Assembly (NCBI GenBank): GCA_000023185.1
Contig: CP001624.1
Coordinates: 62,001-126,000, forward strand
Source of the DNA: Rhizobium leguminosarum bv. trifolii WSM1325
Lineage (GTDB): Bacteria > Pseudomonadota > Alphaproteobacteria > Rhizobiales > Rhizobiaceae
Length of the DNA: 64,000 nt
Direction: 5' to 3'
The notes beneath the pieces were generated by a model, which was not told the DNA's origin, searched no databases, and worked only from the letters and a program-made list of their open reading frames with translations. The position numbers and the translations under genes were made by a program. Positions 1-8,654 of this stretch are shown here, piece after piece (the first letter of the stretch is position 1; every line of letters starts with the position of its first letter).

Positions 1-48
1 GATGATTTCCCACCAACGGTAACGGTCGATCATGGCTGCATTGCTCAT
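1..48 (-). CDS. ABC sugar permease (MalG-like), N-terminal fragment
   Basis: Only the first 16 codons of a gene that runs off the left edge are present, beginning MSNAAMIDRYRWW. The ATG overlaps the TGA of the preceding permease gene by four bases (ATGA), which shows translational coupling. In sugar importers of the MalFGK2 type the second permease normally follows the MalF-like one, so a MalG-like permease is the expected product. The fragment itself carries no diagnostic motif, so the call rests on position. Confidence 0.55.
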   Translation of the reverse strand, partial: MSNAAMIDRYRWWEII

Positions 49-929
49 GCGCGCTTCTCCGGGTTGAGGCGGCGGGTGACGCGGAAATAGGCGAAGCAGA
101 ACAGCGACAGGAAGATGCAGATCAAAACGGCGCGCGCTGCACCTTCACCGTATTTCTTCGAGCCGATCGCGGTCTGATAGGTATCGATGATCATCGTCGT
201 CGTCTCGCCGCTCGGTCCGCCCTGCGTCAGGATCCAGATGATGTCGAACGAGTTGAAGGTGGCGATCAGCGACAGCATCGACATGGTGATGATCGCCGGC
301 ACCATCAGCGGCAGCGTGATGCGGCGGAAGCGGTACCAGCGGCCGGCGCCGTCGGTCCAGGCGGCCTCGTAGAGATCCTTCGGAATGGATTGGATCGCCG
401 CCAGGAAGTAGATCGTCACCAGCGGCACGCCGATCCACACGTCGGTGATGATCGTTGCCCAGAAGGCGGTGTTTCCATAGGCGAGGAAGGCGACGGGGCC
501 GTCGACGAGACCGAAGCGCTGCAGCATGCCCGATATCATCCCGAACTGGCCATTATACATCCAGCCCCACATAAAGATGCCGATGGCCATCGGCACGATC
601 CATGGCGGCATGGTCAAAAGCCGAAACAACGAGCGGCCGGGGACCGCGGCATTCAGCATGGTCGCACCGAAGGTGCCGATCACCATTTTCAGGGCGACCG
701 AGAAGAACGTCCAGATGAAGGTGCGGATGATGACTTCGGCAAACCGCTCGTTGAAGATCTTCTCGTAATTGGCCCAGCCAACCCAATTGGTGGTCTTCCT
801 GAGGGACGCGTCGGTGAAGGAGAGAATGAAGGTATCGACCAGCGGATAGGCGACGATCGCCAGAACATAGAGCACAGCCGGAAGAAGAAGGACGCAAGCG
901 AAGATGAAGGTGCTTCTTTGAACACTCAT
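45..929 (-). CDS. ABC sugar importer permease, MalF/UgpA type
   Basis: Inner-membrane permease of a carbohydrate ABC importer, 294 residues, the usual size for the UgpA/LacF group. About six hydrophobic segments are visible (first near residues 8-31, last near 265-284). The cytoplasmic EAA loop that docks the ATPase starts at residue 188 (EAAWTDGAG, then RRITLPLMVP). A strong GGAGG ribosome site precedes the ATG, 13 bases after the oxidoreductase stop, so the two genes form one operon with the permease fragment downstream. No binding protein or ATPase of this system lies in the window. The substrate cannot be named; the linked oxidoreductase suggests a sugar, polyol or inositol-like compound. 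Confidence 0.9.
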   Translation of the reverse strand: MSVQRSTFIFACVLLLPAVLYVLAIVAYPLVDTFILSFTDASLRKTTNWVGWANYEKIFNERFAEVIIRTFIWTFFSVALKMVIGTFGATMLNAAVPGRSLFRLLTMPPWIVPMAIGIFMWGWMYNGQFGMISGMLQRFGLVDGPVAFLAYGNTAFWATIITDVWIGVPLVTIYFLAAIQSIPKDLYEAAWTDGAGRWYRFRRITLPLMVPAIITMSMLSLIATFNSFDIIWILTQGGPSGETTTMIIDTYQTAIGSKKYGEGAARAVLICIFLSLFCFAYFRVTRRLNPEKRA

Positions 930-942
930 CTTGCCGCCCTCC

Positions 943-2100
943 TCAAGCCGCTCTCGCGTGAAGGGCTTCGTCGAAGCGGTCCCAGATGGGTCTGAGATCG
1001 ACGACCGCTTTCTTCATCCTCGCTTCGTCCATCGCCAAGGCGAGGATGCCGGCTTCGAGCGCATTCAGGGTGGAAACAGGAAGTTCGAGCCCGGTGCGCA
1101 CGCTTTCAAGCAGGTCGCTCGCCATCTGCTCATCGGCGCCGTAGTGCTGAGAGAGCTCGGTGGCGGCATATTTGTTTTCGAGCACCTTGTTGCCGGTCAG
1201 CTGTTCGTGAACGTCGAGATAGCCGCGAACGAAATCGCCTTCGGCCATGCCGCGCGAACCCATGATGGCAAAACGGCGGAATTGGTCGGGCACATTGAGA
1301 TTGGTGTGAAAGTTCATGCCGACGCCATTGGCATATTCGACGATCGCGACCTGATAGTCGATGATATCGGCATCGCTGTCGAACACCTTGTCCGATCCCA
1401 TCCATCCGCTCGGCTTGCGGTGGAAGAGCTCGAGGTCGTTGATGCCCTCGCGCGCCGGGTCGTTTGCCGGAATGAAGCTCTTGCGGCCGCCGAAACTTGC
1501 GACGCGCTCCGGCCGTGCGCCGGCGACGCCATTATAAAGATCGAGGTCGTGGCAGCATTTCTCCAGCATGAAGCTGCCGGAATAGCGCTCATAGCGGCGC
1601 CAGTCGCGCATGAAGAAGGCGCCGTGATAAGGCTCGATATGTTCGGAAGCCTCGATCGACACGATCTGACCAAGCTTGCCCTCGGCCTGGATGGCGCGAA
1701 GATCCTTATAAAGAGGAGAATAGCGCAAGACGAGACCGACCATCAGTCGCTCATGTCCGAATTTTGCCATCAGATGGGCAAGTTCGATGCTTTCGGCGAT
1801 CGTCGTGACGATCGGCTTTTCGCAGAAGACCTTGAGGCCGGCTTGAAGTCCGAGCCTGATATGGTCGAGATGCAGGTGGTTGGGGGAGCCGATCATCAGC
1901 AGATCGAGCTTTTCAGAGGCAAGGAGCTCCTCCGGCGAACCATAGGCCTTGCCGACTGAAATTCCCTTTTCCGTCAATCCCGGAAGTCCGGCGGGTTCCG
2001 GATCCACATAGCCGACAATGTCGAAGCTGCCATCGATTGCCTTGAAAACATAGCCGAGATAGCCGAGCCGGAATCCTAGCCCGATGATTCCCACTTTCAT
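943..2100 (-). CDS. Gfo/Idh/MocA family NAD(P)-dependent oxidoreductase
   Basis: A 385-residue dehydrogenase. The N-terminal Rossmann motif is GIIGLGFRLGYLG (residues 4-16). The family EKP motif lies at residues 94-96, its lysine contacting cofactor and substrate, and a histidine in the HDLDLYN segment is the likely catalytic residue of the C-terminal domain. The family oxidises or isomerises sugars and cyclitols. The start chosen is the ATG at 2098-2100, because the reading frame upstream codes for low-complexity sequence unlike the family and the Rossmann motif begins at once from this ATG. It is the first gene of a minus-strand operon with the sugar permeases, so it probably acts on the imported sugar. 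Confidence 0.88.
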   Translation of the reverse strand: MKVGIIGLGFRLGYLGYVFKAIDGSFDIVGYVDPEPAGLPGLTEKGISVGKAYGSPEELLASEKLDLLMIGSPNHLHLDHIRLGLQAGLKVFCEKPIVTTIAESIELAHLMAKFGHERLMVGLVLRYSPLYKDLRAIQAEGKLGQIVSIEASEHIEPYHGAFFMRDWRRYERYSGSFMLEKCCHDLDLYNGVAGARPERVASFGGRKSFIPANDPAREGINDLELFHRKPSGWMGSDKVFDSDADIIDYQVAIVEYANGVGMNFHTNLNVPDQFRRFAIMGSRGMAEGDFVRGYLDVHEQLTGNKVLENKYAATELSQHYGADEQMASDLLESVRTGLELPVSTLNALEAGILALAMDEARMKKAVVDLRPIWDRFDEALHARAA

Positions 2101-2432
2101 GCCGATCAAGTTCCCATTTAGTAATTTATTTTCTTTAAGTTGGGACAAAAATCGGGGGGCGTCAATAGAAAACGGGCATCGAAGCGCAAGCATGAAATTA
2201 ATTTTCATAGATCGATAGCCGGCGGTCGATTGCTGGCTGTCACCGGCCGGACGCAGATTCCACAAGGGACGTGTGCGCATCACTTAACGCCGGGGCAGCG
2301 AATTCAGCGACTGTTGGCACAGCCAGCGATCGCCCCGGCAAAGCTCACGCGGAACTCGCGAAATGTTGAAAAGAGCCGCGAGTTTACGTGTGTAGGATGG
2401 GCGCGACAACCCGGAGGCAAGGAGGAGCCATC
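2101..2432. promoter_or_regulatory. Divergent intergenic region with operator-like dyad and large stem-loop
   Basis: This 332-base gap separates the sugar operon (minus) from the hydrolase gene (plus) and holds no convincing gene. It contains the palindrome ATGAAA-N5-TTTCAT at 2192-2208 in an AT-rich patch, a plausible repressor operator for the sugar operon. A long stem lies at 2289-2296 (gccggggc) with 2332-2339 (gccccggc). A further inverted repeat, aactcgcg/cgcgagtt, is at 2353-2360 and 2377-2384, just before the hydrolase. No regulator gene adjoins, so the binding protein is unknown. Confidence 0.5.
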
Positions 2433-3320
2433 ATGACACGTATGACAGCCAAGGATTTCCCTCAGGAACTTCTCGAACTCTACGATTATTACGCGCACGG
2501 GAGAATTACCAAGCGCGAGTTTCTCGACCGGGCCGGCAAATTCGCTGTCGGCGGACTGACCGCAGCTGCCATTCTTTCATCGCTGAGCCCTGACTATGCG
2601 CTGGCGACCCAGGTCGAGTTCACCGATCCCGATATCTCAGCCGAATACATCACCTATCCCTCGCCAAAGGGAAATGGCGATGTCCGTGGCTATCTCGTCC
2701 GCCCGAAAAACGCGACCGGCAAAGTCGCGGCCGTGGTGGTCGTTCACGAGAATAGGGGCCTGAACCCCTATATCGAGGATGTGGCGCGTCGCGTGGCGAA
2801 GGCAGGTTTCATTGCACTTGCGCCGGATGGCCTCACCTCGGTCGGAGGCTATCCCGGCAACGACGAAAAGGGACGGGAACTGCAGCAGAAGGTCGACCCG
2901 GAGAAGCTGATGAACGACTTCTTCGCGGCGGTCGAATTTTTGATGCACAGCGACCTCACCACCGGCAAGGTCGGTATCACCGGCTTCTGCTATGGCGGCG
3001 GCGTTGCCAACGCTGCGGCGGTCGCCTATCCGGAGCTTGCCGCAGCCGTGCCCTTCTACGGCAGGCAGCCGCGCGCCGAAGACGTGCCGAAGATCAAGGC
3101 CCCGTTGCTTCTCCATTATGCCGGACTGGACAAGGGCATCAACGAGGGCTGGCCGGCCTACGAAGCTGCGCTGAAGTCATCGGGAAAAACATTCGAGGCC
3201 TACGTCTATCCTGACGTCAACCACGGCTTTCACAATGATTCCACGCCCCGCTACGATGAGGCGGCAGCCAAGCTCGCCTGGCAGCGAACGGTCGACTGGT
3301 TTACGAAATACCTCGCCTGA
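2433..3320 (+). CDS. Dienelactone hydrolase family protein, probably exported
   Basis: An alpha/beta hydrolase of 295 residues. The dienelactone-hydrolase triad is recognisable: nucleophilic Cys186 in GFCYGGG, Asp233 in AGLDKG and a histidine in NHGFHN (264). Glu106 in HENRG matches the conserved glutamate near the nucleophile. Residues 24-58 look like a Tat-type leader ([11 protein letters not shown] followed by a hydrophobic stretch), although only KR rather than RR is present, so export is likely but not certain. The ATG at 2433 is chosen because GGAGGAG lies six bases upstream; an earlier in-frame ATG has no such site. It is a single gene ending in a terminator. The substrate is unknown; family members open lactones or cleave esters. 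Confidence 0.82.
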   Translation: MTRMTAKDFPQELLELYDYYAHGRITKREFLDRAGKFAVGGLTAAAILSSLSPDYALATQVEFTDPDISAEYITYPSPKGNGDVRGYLVRPKNATGKVAAVVVVHENRGLNPYIEDVARRVAKAGFIALAPDGLTSVGGYPGNDEKGRELQQKVDPEKLMNDFFAAVEFLMHSDLTTGKVGITGFCYGGGVANAAAVAYPELAAAVPFYGRQPRAEDVPKIKAPLLLHYAGLDKGINEGWPAYEAALKSSGKTFEAYVYPDVNHGFHNDSTPRYDEAAAKLAWQRTVDWFTKYLA

Positions 3321-3341
3321 GAAACCGGACTTGAACGAGCC

Positions 3342-3370
3342 GCGGCGGGGAGCCATTCCCCGCCGCTTTT
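3342..3370 (+). terminator. Intrinsic terminator of the dienelactone hydrolase gene
   Basis: A nine-base-pair GC stem (gcggcgggg, 3342-3350, with ccccgccgc, 3358-3366) and seven-base loop are followed by TTTT on the plus strand. It sits between two convergent genes, 22 bases after the hydrolase stop. Confidence 0.8.
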
Positions 3371-3385
3371 CCGTCCCGCGGCTTG

Positions 3386-4759
3386 TCAAGGCGACTGACG
3401 GCCTGTGATCAGGCTCCAGAAGGGATCGTCGCCGGACAGGTTTTCCAAATCGGCAAGCCGGCGAAGCCGCAGGAAAGCGGCGCCGGACACATTCCGATTT
3501 CCCCAGCGCAAGCAGTCCATGAATTTGACTTCGCGTTCATGGACGCTCATCGGCGCTTCGAGCGATCCCTTCGCATGCAAGCGGGACTTGTTCAAAATGC
3601 GCCCGTCGCGCATCGTCACCGTGACGACATGCGGGAGGCGCTCCACGCCTTTTTCCTCATCAGCCGAATAGGACTGCATGTCGACGCGCGGCATGAATTC
3701 CCGGATTTCCGCTCGCCCAATCTCCTGCCGTGTAAAGTCCGAAAGGCTAAGGGAGCCTCTGAGGAAAGCTGTCGCCAGGCAATATTGCATCGAGAAGCGT
3801 GCCTGCATCTCGTCGGTGGGCTCGGGATAGGCGAGGTTACGGGCAGCGGATATGCCGACTTTCGTCTCGATCCTGGCAATGTCGTCCGCCAAAAGCCCAT
3901 GCTCCTGCTTCAGATCCAGAAGCGCGTCGATGGCGCGATGAGTGGAGGCGCAGCAGGGATGGCGCTTGGTCACCACGCCCCGGCTTTCGATGATGTGCTC
4001 CGCCTCGAATGTCAGGCCGTCCCAGCCCTTGGCGTCATCGCCGCCGAAAAGATCGAGGAAGCCTTGCGGCCGTTCGAGGATATCCGGCCGCCCGCTCATG
4101 CCCGCCAGCGCCATTCGCGCCGCGTCCACGGCATTGCGCGCGGCAATGCCGGCGTGAAGCGGTTTGGCGGTCGTGCCGAATTGCCCTTTCGGGCCGCAGG
4201 CAAAGCTCGTCGCCAGGCTCATCGCCGCGACTAAGCCGTTTTCGTCGGCGCCGAGAAGCCGTGATACGCCAGCCGCGGCCCCGATGCCGCCGACCGTCGC
4301 CGTTGCGTGCCAGCCCCTGTTGTAGTGAGAGGGATTGACGCCAAAGCCGACCGCCGCTTGCGCTTCCAGCCCGGCCAGGTAGGCCTCGAGAAACCGTCTT
4401 CCGCTGGTGACCTTGCCGCGCGTCAGAACGGCCAGCAGCGCCGACACCAGAACCGCGGAAGCATGCGCCCTTGCCGGATGGAAATTGTCATCGAAATCGA
4501 GCGCATGCGCCGCCGTTGCGTTGATGAGTGCGGCCAAAGAGGGCGAGGCGGAGCCGCCGGTGACGAGCCGCGCTTGCCCGCCTCCGGCGATTTCCCCGTC
4601 GAAGGCACGGGTGAGTGCGGCAACGCTGTCATCGCCCCTGCCTGCAATCATGCAGCCGATGGTGTCCACCGCAGCATCTCTTGCCCGGTCCATCGCGAGG
4701 TCTGAGAACGTCGTTCGCGACAGGAGCTGTTCCGCGATCTTCCGGAGAATGGTGGCCAT
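3386..4759 (-). CDS. MmgE/PrpD family protein
   Basis: A 457-residue protein of the MmgE/PrpD fold, whose best-known member is 2-methylcitrate dehydratase; rhizobial paralogues often act on other hydroxy acids or have no assigned substrate. The mid-N-terminal segment ALDFDDNFHPARAHASA resembles the family signature. The ATG at 4757-4759 (MATILRKIAEQLL) gives family length; the open frame extends 100 codons further upstream, but that part reads as non-coding and would cover the LysR promoter. No citrate-cycle neighbour (prpB or prpC) is present, so propionate catabolism is not implied. The gene is divergent from the first LysR gene and probably controlled by it. Confidence 0.85.
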   Translation of the reverse strand: MATILRKIAEQLLSRTTFSDLAMDRARDAAVDTIGCMIAGRGDDSVAALTRAFDGEIAGGGQARLVTGGSASPSLAALINATAAHALDFDDNFHPARAHASAVLVSALLAVLTRGKVTSGRRFLEAYLAGLEAQAAVGFGVNPSHYNRGWHATATVGGIGAAAGVSRLLGADENGLVAAMSLATSFACGPKGQFGTTAKPLHAGIAARNAVDAARMALAGMSGRPDILERPQGFLDLFGGDDAKGWDGLTFEAEHIIESRGVVTKRHPCCASTHRAIDALLDLKQEHGLLADDIARIETKVGISAARNLAYPEPTDEMQARFSMQYCLATAFLRGSLSLSDFTRQEIGRAEIREFMPRVDMQSYSADEEKGVERLPHVVTVTMRDGRILNKSRLHAKGSLEAPMSVHEREVKFMDCLRWGNRNVSGAAFLRLRRLADLENLSGDDPFWSLITGRQSP

Positions 4760-4810
4760 TGACGAAAGTCTTTCCGTGAGTTTGGTTCTCAGCGGAAAAT
4801 GTTCAACTTT

Positions 4811-4841
4811 CCGCAGCTCCGCAATCTTATGCGGTTTGCGG
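4811..4841. promoter_or_regulatory. Nested CCGCA/TGCGG dyads, probable LysR operator
   Basis: CCGCA occurs at 4811-4815 and 4819-4823, TGCGG at 4830-4834 and 4837-4841, forming two nested inverted repeats around the centre atctta. It lies between the divergent PrpD and LysR genes, where an autoregulatory LysR site is expected. The inner dyad matches one upstream of the Dpp operon at 6798-6812. Binding is inferred, not shown. Confidence 0.5.
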
Positions 4842-4867
4842 GTAGGGCTATCGACGTTGGAGATAGA

Positions 4868-5773
4868 ATGGCGCGACACACGAGTGCGGCGATCAGCCTG
4901 AAGCATATCGAGGCCTATGACGCGATCGCCGCGACGGGCTCGACGATCGCCGCTTCCGTCGAGCTTGGGATCTCGCAATCGAACGCCAGTCGCCTGTTGC
5001 AGCAACTGGAAGACTATCTCGGCGTCCGGCTTTTCGACCGGGAAAAGAACCGGCTTCAACCAACCCGCGAGGGCCTGCAGCTCGGCCCGGAAATCCGGGC
5101 CATTTCCGACCGGCTACGCGCCTTGAAAACGGCGGCGATGGAACTCGAGAGCGGTCGATCGCGCGAGATCATGCTGCGGCTCGCCTTTCCCTCCAGTCTT
5201 TCCTCGACGCGCATTCCGAAGCTGGTGAAGAACTTTCTCGCAGCGAATGGACCGATGCGCGTCGAAGTCGCATCCGGCAGCTATCTGGCAATTGAACGGA
5301 TGGTGGCTGACGGCGAGGCCGATCTCGGCTTCGCGCGTCTGCCGCTGATGAGCCCGGGATTGAAACAGGAGAAGATCCTGTCGTCGCGGGTCATTTGCGC
5401 CCTGCACAACGATCATCCCAAGGCCGGCAGCCGTCAATTGTCGGTCGGCGACCTGAAGGGGCAGGATCTGATCATGCTGAACAGGGAGCGACCGGTTCGC
5501 CATGAGCTGGAGGCGTTGTTCTACAAGGCCGGCATCCGTCAACGCCCCCTGCTCGAGGCGCATTCGGTGGCGAGTGCCTGCGCGCTGGCCGCGCAGGGGC
5601 TCGGCATTGCACTGGTCGGCGAGATCATCGCCCGCGAATATGCGACGCTGCCGCTGCAATTCATTCCGCTCGAACCGGAACTGCCGGTTGCTTACGCGCT
5701 GATCAGCGGAGAGAAATTTCCAATGCCCAAGGCCGCCAGCCTCTTCCTTCAAAGCATTTCGGACTGGGCATGA
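4868..5773 (+). CDS. LysR-family transcriptional regulator (first of tandem pair)
   Basis: A 301-residue LysR-type regulator. The N-terminal winged helix-turn-helix is clear at residues 10-70 (LKHIEAYDAIAATGS, then SQSNASRLLQQLE and LFDREKNRLQPT). A periplasmic-binding-like effector domain follows from about residue 90. The ATG at 4868 is preferred because GGAGA lies upstream and the product then begins just before the DNA-binding helix. It is 37 bases from a second LysR gene with the same helix wording (STIA, SQS, SRLLQQLE), so the two look like an old duplication. Likely targets are the divergent PrpD gene and the Dpp operon. The effector is unknown. Confidence 0.92.
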   Translation: MARHTSAAISLKHIEAYDAIAATGSTIAASVELGISQSNASRLLQQLEDYLGVRLFDREKNRLQPTREGLQLGPEIRAISDRLRALKTAAMELESGRSREIMLRLAFPSSLSSTRIPKLVKNFLAANGPMRVEVASGSYLAIERMVADGEADLGFARLPLMSPGLKQEKILSSRVICALHNDHPKAGSRQLSVGDLKGQDLIMLNRERPVRHELEALFYKAGIRQRPLLEAHSVASACALAAQGLGIALVGEIIAREYATLPLQFIPLEPELPVAYALISGEKFPMPKAASLFLQSISDWA

Positions 5774-5810
5774 TGACGGCGCCTGAACCGTACCGGGGGG
5801 TCGCAAACGC

Positions 5811-6716
5811 ATGAATATCAAGCAACTGGAAGTCCTGCGCACGCTTTTGGCGACAGGGTCGACGATTGCCACGGCAAAGACGATGGGCCTCAGTCAGTCC
5901 GGCGTCAGCCGCCTTCTCCAGCAGCTCGAGGCGGACCTTTCGATGTCGCTTTTCGTGCGCGACAAAGGCCGTCTCATCCCCACCCCCGAGGCCCTGCTTC
6001 TCGCCCGCGATGCCGAGAACATCTTGCTCGCAGTCGATCGGATGTCGGGCCACGCGGAGGACTTGAGAAGCGGCGCTGCCGGCCCGGAGATCGTCCGCGT
6101 CGGCTTGCCGAGCAGCATGTGGGAGCATTTCGCGCCGGCAATGCTGGCCGATTACTTCAGCGATTTTCCCGGTGTGCGGATCGAAACCTTCTTCGAGACG
6201 ACGACCGCGATCAACAAGCTCGTCGAGCAGAGGGTGATCGATTTCGGCTTTCTGCGCATGGAGGGCGAGAGCGGACCGGGCATCGAGGTCGAGCGGGTCG
6301 CAACCGGCGAAAGCGTCTGCGTCGTTCCGAAGGATCATCCTCTAGCGAAACTGGAGGAAATCACGGTCAGAAATTTGCGCGACGTGCCCCTCATTCTGAT
6401 CGGCCGCCAACGGCCGAACCGCATGGCGCTCGACCAGACCTTCCGGCGGGCCGGCATCAAGCAGATCGTCAAGATCGAGACGCATACCAACAGTTCCGCC
6501 TGTTCCTATGTCGCGCATGGCCTTGGGGTCACGATCATCAGCAGCTTTTATGCGAATCTCTATCGCCACCTGCCGGTGGTGCACCGTCCTTTCGTGCCAC
6601 GCGCGACCCAGGAGTTCGGATTGGCGAGGGCGGTCGGAACGCCACTCTCGATTGCCGCCCATGCTCTCAGCGACGCCTTAAAGCGACAGATCAAGCTATC
6701 GCAAAAAGACATTTGA
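5811..6716 (+). CDS. LysR-family transcriptional regulator (second of tandem pair)
   Basis: A 301-residue LysR-type regulator whose DNA-binding region (IKQLEVLRTLLATGS, SQSGVSRLLQQLE) closely matches that of the preceding gene, while the effector domain differs more. Such pairs may respond to different ligands at one operator, or form mixed oligomers; this is inference. The gene ends 178 bases before the start of the Dpp importer operon on the same strand, and the gap holds CCGCA/TGCGG elements like those before the first LysR gene. Confidence 0.92.
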   Translation: MNIKQLEVLRTLLATGSTIATAKTMGLSQSGVSRLLQQLEADLSMSLFVRDKGRLIPTPEALLLARDAENILLAVDRMSGHAEDLRSGAAGPEIVRVGLPSSMWEHFAPAMLADYFSDFPGVRIETFFETTTAINKLVEQRVIDFGFLRMEGESGPGIEVERVATGESVCVVPKDHPLAKLEEITVRNLRDVPLILIGRQRPNRMALDQTFRRAGIKQIVKIETHTNSSACSYVAHGLGVTIISSFYANLYRHLPVVHRPFVPRATQEFGLARAVGTPLSIAAHALSDALKRQIKLSQKDI

Positions 6717-6763
6717 AATTAAATATTTAGCCTGCATTCCTATTCCAGCGCAGCCGCTTTGGT

Positions 6764-6841
6764 TGCGGTCGTATTCCGCATAGACTTATGACAGAATCGC
6801 ATAATATTGCGGATATTTCCTCATTCGATCATAGTCTGCGG
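6764..6841. promoter_or_regulatory. CGCA-N6-TGCGG dyad upstream of the Dpp operon
   Basis: A perfect CGCA-N6-TGCG dyad, extended to TGCGG, lies at 6798-6812, with extra half-sites at 6764-6768 (TGCGG), 6776-6780 (CCGCA) and 6837-6841 (TGCGG). Arm sequence and spacing equal the inner dyad at 4819-4834. It is the likely activator site for the operon starting at 6895. Confidence 0.5.
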
Positions 6842-6894
6842 CAACGAAACCGATGGCGCCGGGCACTATCCGTTACCCATCGCGGGGAACAAAA

Positions 6895-7839
6895 ATGCTG
6901 AAATTCGTTTTAAACCGCCTGTTGATGGCATTGCCGACGATCGTCCTCGTTTCGGTGACGGTCTTCACGCTGATCCGCTTCATACCCGGCGATCCGGCGG
7001 CATTGATGCTGGGTGATATGGCTGAGCCGGGTCAGATCGCGGCGATGCGCTCCGAACTCGGCCTCGACAAATCGCTGCCGGAACAGTTCCTGATCTGGAC
7101 CGCCAATGTCGTCCAGGGTGATTTCGGCCGCTCGATCGTCAACGACGAGCCGGTTCTGCCGCTCGTCGCATCACGTTTTCTGGTCAGCGCCGAAGTCGTC
7201 GTCATCGCCGTCCTTCTGGCGAGCCTCATCGCCGTGCCGGCCGGTGTCATCGCCGCCTGGCGGCAGAACAGTCTGACGGACCTGGCGCTCGTCGGCACGG
7301 CCACGATCCTGCTGTCGATCCCGACATTCTGGCTCGGCCTCCTGCTCCTGCTTTTCTTCGGCCTGAAACTCAGCTGGCTACCGGTCCTCGGCTATGTCTC
7401 GATCGGCAGTAATCTCACCGGCGGCCTGCTTTACCTCGTGCTGCCGATCATGACCCTGGTCATTCACGAGATGGGTGTGTTGATCCGCATGGCACGCGCC
7501 TCGACGCTGGAAGTGCTGCGTCTCGACTATATCACCCACGCCCGGGCCAAGGGGCTTTCCGAGAGCGCCGTCCTCTGGCGGCACGCCTTCAAGAATGCCT
7601 TCGGCCCGACCTGGACAGTCATCGGTCTGATCCTCGGCAATCTGCTCGGCGGCATTGCCGTCATCGAAACTGTCTTCACCATACCGGGGCTCGGGCGACT
7701 GATGGTCGACAGTATTTTTGCCCGCGATTACCCCGTGATCCAGGGGTGTCTGCTGTTCGTCTCGCTTTCCTATGTGCTGGTCAATTTGGTCGTCGACCTG
7801 CTCTATCCCCTGTTCGATCCGCGGGTAGTCGCCGAATGA
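6895..7839 (+). CDS. ABC peptide-type importer permease, DppB family
   Basis: Inner-membrane permease of 314 residues. It has the DppB hallmarks: an N-terminal transmembrane helix (LNRLLMALPTIVLVSVTVF), the RFIPGDPAALMLG segment, and a C-terminal LDYITHARAKGLSE loop that contacts the ATPase. The start is the ATG at 6895, preceded by GGGGAA; the frame upstream codes for 14 atypical residues. It opens the operon dppB-dppC-dppDF-hydrolase-binding protein-amidohydrolase. Substrate class is peptide-like, but the enzymes in the operon suggest an amide or acylated amino acid. Confidence 0.93.
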   Translation: MLKFVLNRLLMALPTIVLVSVTVFTLIRFIPGDPAALMLGDMAEPGQIAAMRSELGLDKSLPEQFLIWTANVVQGDFGRSIVNDEPVLPLVASRFLVSAEVVVIAVLLASLIAVPAGVIAAWRQNSLTDLALVGTATILLSIPTFWLGLLLLLFFGLKLSWLPVLGYVSIGSNLTGGLLYLVLPIMTLVIHEMGVLIRMARASTLEVLRLDYITHARAKGLSESAVLWRHAFKNAFGPTWTVIGLILGNLLGGIAVIETVFTIPGLGRLMVDSIFARDYPVIQGCLLFVSLSYVLVNLVVDLLYPLFDPRVVAE

Positions 7840-8654
7840 AAAACGTCACCTTCAACGGCTTCATCGGCAGCATTCTGATTGCCGCACTGCTCATCTCCGC
7901 TGCGATCGGCCTCTTCTGGACCCCCTATGATCCGATGAAGCTCGGCTTCACCGCACGGCTGGCGGCACCAAGCAGCGCCCACTGGCTCGGAACCGACGAA
8001 TTCGGCCGCGACGTGCTCAGCCGCCTGATCGTCGGCGCCCGGGCGAGCGTCTGGATCGGCACCTTGACGGTCACATTCGCAACGGTCTGCGGCACTCTGA
8101 TCGGTCTCGTCAGCGGCTATGCCCGCGGTTGGATCGATGCCGCTATCATGGCCGTCAACAATGCGCTTCTCGCCTTTCCGGGCATCCTTCTGGCGCTTGG
8201 ATTGCTCGCCGTCTTCGGCGCCAACCAATATGGCATCATCTTCGCGCTGGGCATTGCCTATTCTCCCTCCATGGCCCGCGTTGTCCGGGGTGCCGTCCTG
8301 TCGCTGCGCGAGCGGGAATTCATCGAGGCCTCCAAGGTGATGGGTAATGGCGAGCTCTACACCATGTTCCGCCATATCCTCCCCAATTGCATCGCCCCGA
8401 TCACCGTGCTGGCGACCTCGATGTTCGGTTGGGCGATCCTTTCGGAAAGCGCGCTCAGCTTTCTCGGTCTCGGCGTCCCGCCACCAGCGCCAACCTGGGG
8501 CAACATGCTGGCTGCCGGGCGACCATTCATCGAGCAGGCTGTCTGGCTGGGCCTGTTCCCGGGCCTGGCGATCGCCCTGACGCTTCTCGGCATCAATCTT
8601 CTGGGCGACGCTCTACGGGACAAGCTTGATCCGCGGATGAGGGGGCTGAAATGA
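7836..8654 (+). CDS. ABC peptide-type importer permease, DppC family
   Basis: Inner-membrane permease of 272 residues that pairs with the DppB-like protein. The family motif around GTDEFGRDVLSRLIVGAR is present near residue 50 and the EAA-type loop near residues 155-175 (REREFIEASKVMG). The ATG overlaps the previous stop (ATGA at 7836-7839). It is shorter than many DppC proteins because the N-terminal extension before the first helix is brief. Confidence 0.93.
   Translation: MKNVTFNGFIGSILIAALLISAAIGLFWTPYDPMKLGFTARLAAPSSAHWLGTDEFGRDVLSRLIVGARASVWIGTLTVTFATVCGTLIGLVSGYARGWIDAAIMAVNNALLAFPGILLALGLLAVFGANQYGIIFALGIAYSPSMARVVRGAVLSLREREFIEASKVMGNGELYTMFRHILPNCIAPITVLATSMFGWAILSESALSFLGLGVPPPAPTWGNMLAAGRPFIEQAVWLGLFPGLAIALTLLGINLLGDALRDKLDPRMRGLK

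Noticed and set aside
931..1959. Long plus-strand open frame of 342 codons opposite the oxidoreductase gene
   Set aside because: It is the antisense shadow of a clear Gfo/Idh/MocA gene; the translation has no family features and the effect is normal in GC-rich coding DNA.
2351..2384. GGAAC before the dienelactone hydrolase as an EcfG promoter
   Set aside because: No CGTT occurs 16-18 bases downstream; the bases there read agag or gagc.
3386..4759. Methylcitrate-cycle 2-methylcitrate dehydratase (prpD)
   Set aside because: Family matches but no prpB, prpC or acnD partner is present, so the specific enzyme name is not supported.
6754..6768. CCGC-N6-TGCGG near 6754 as another copy of the LysR dyad
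   Set aside because: Its spacing is one base short compared with the two matching dyads, so it was counted only as a half-site (TGCGG).
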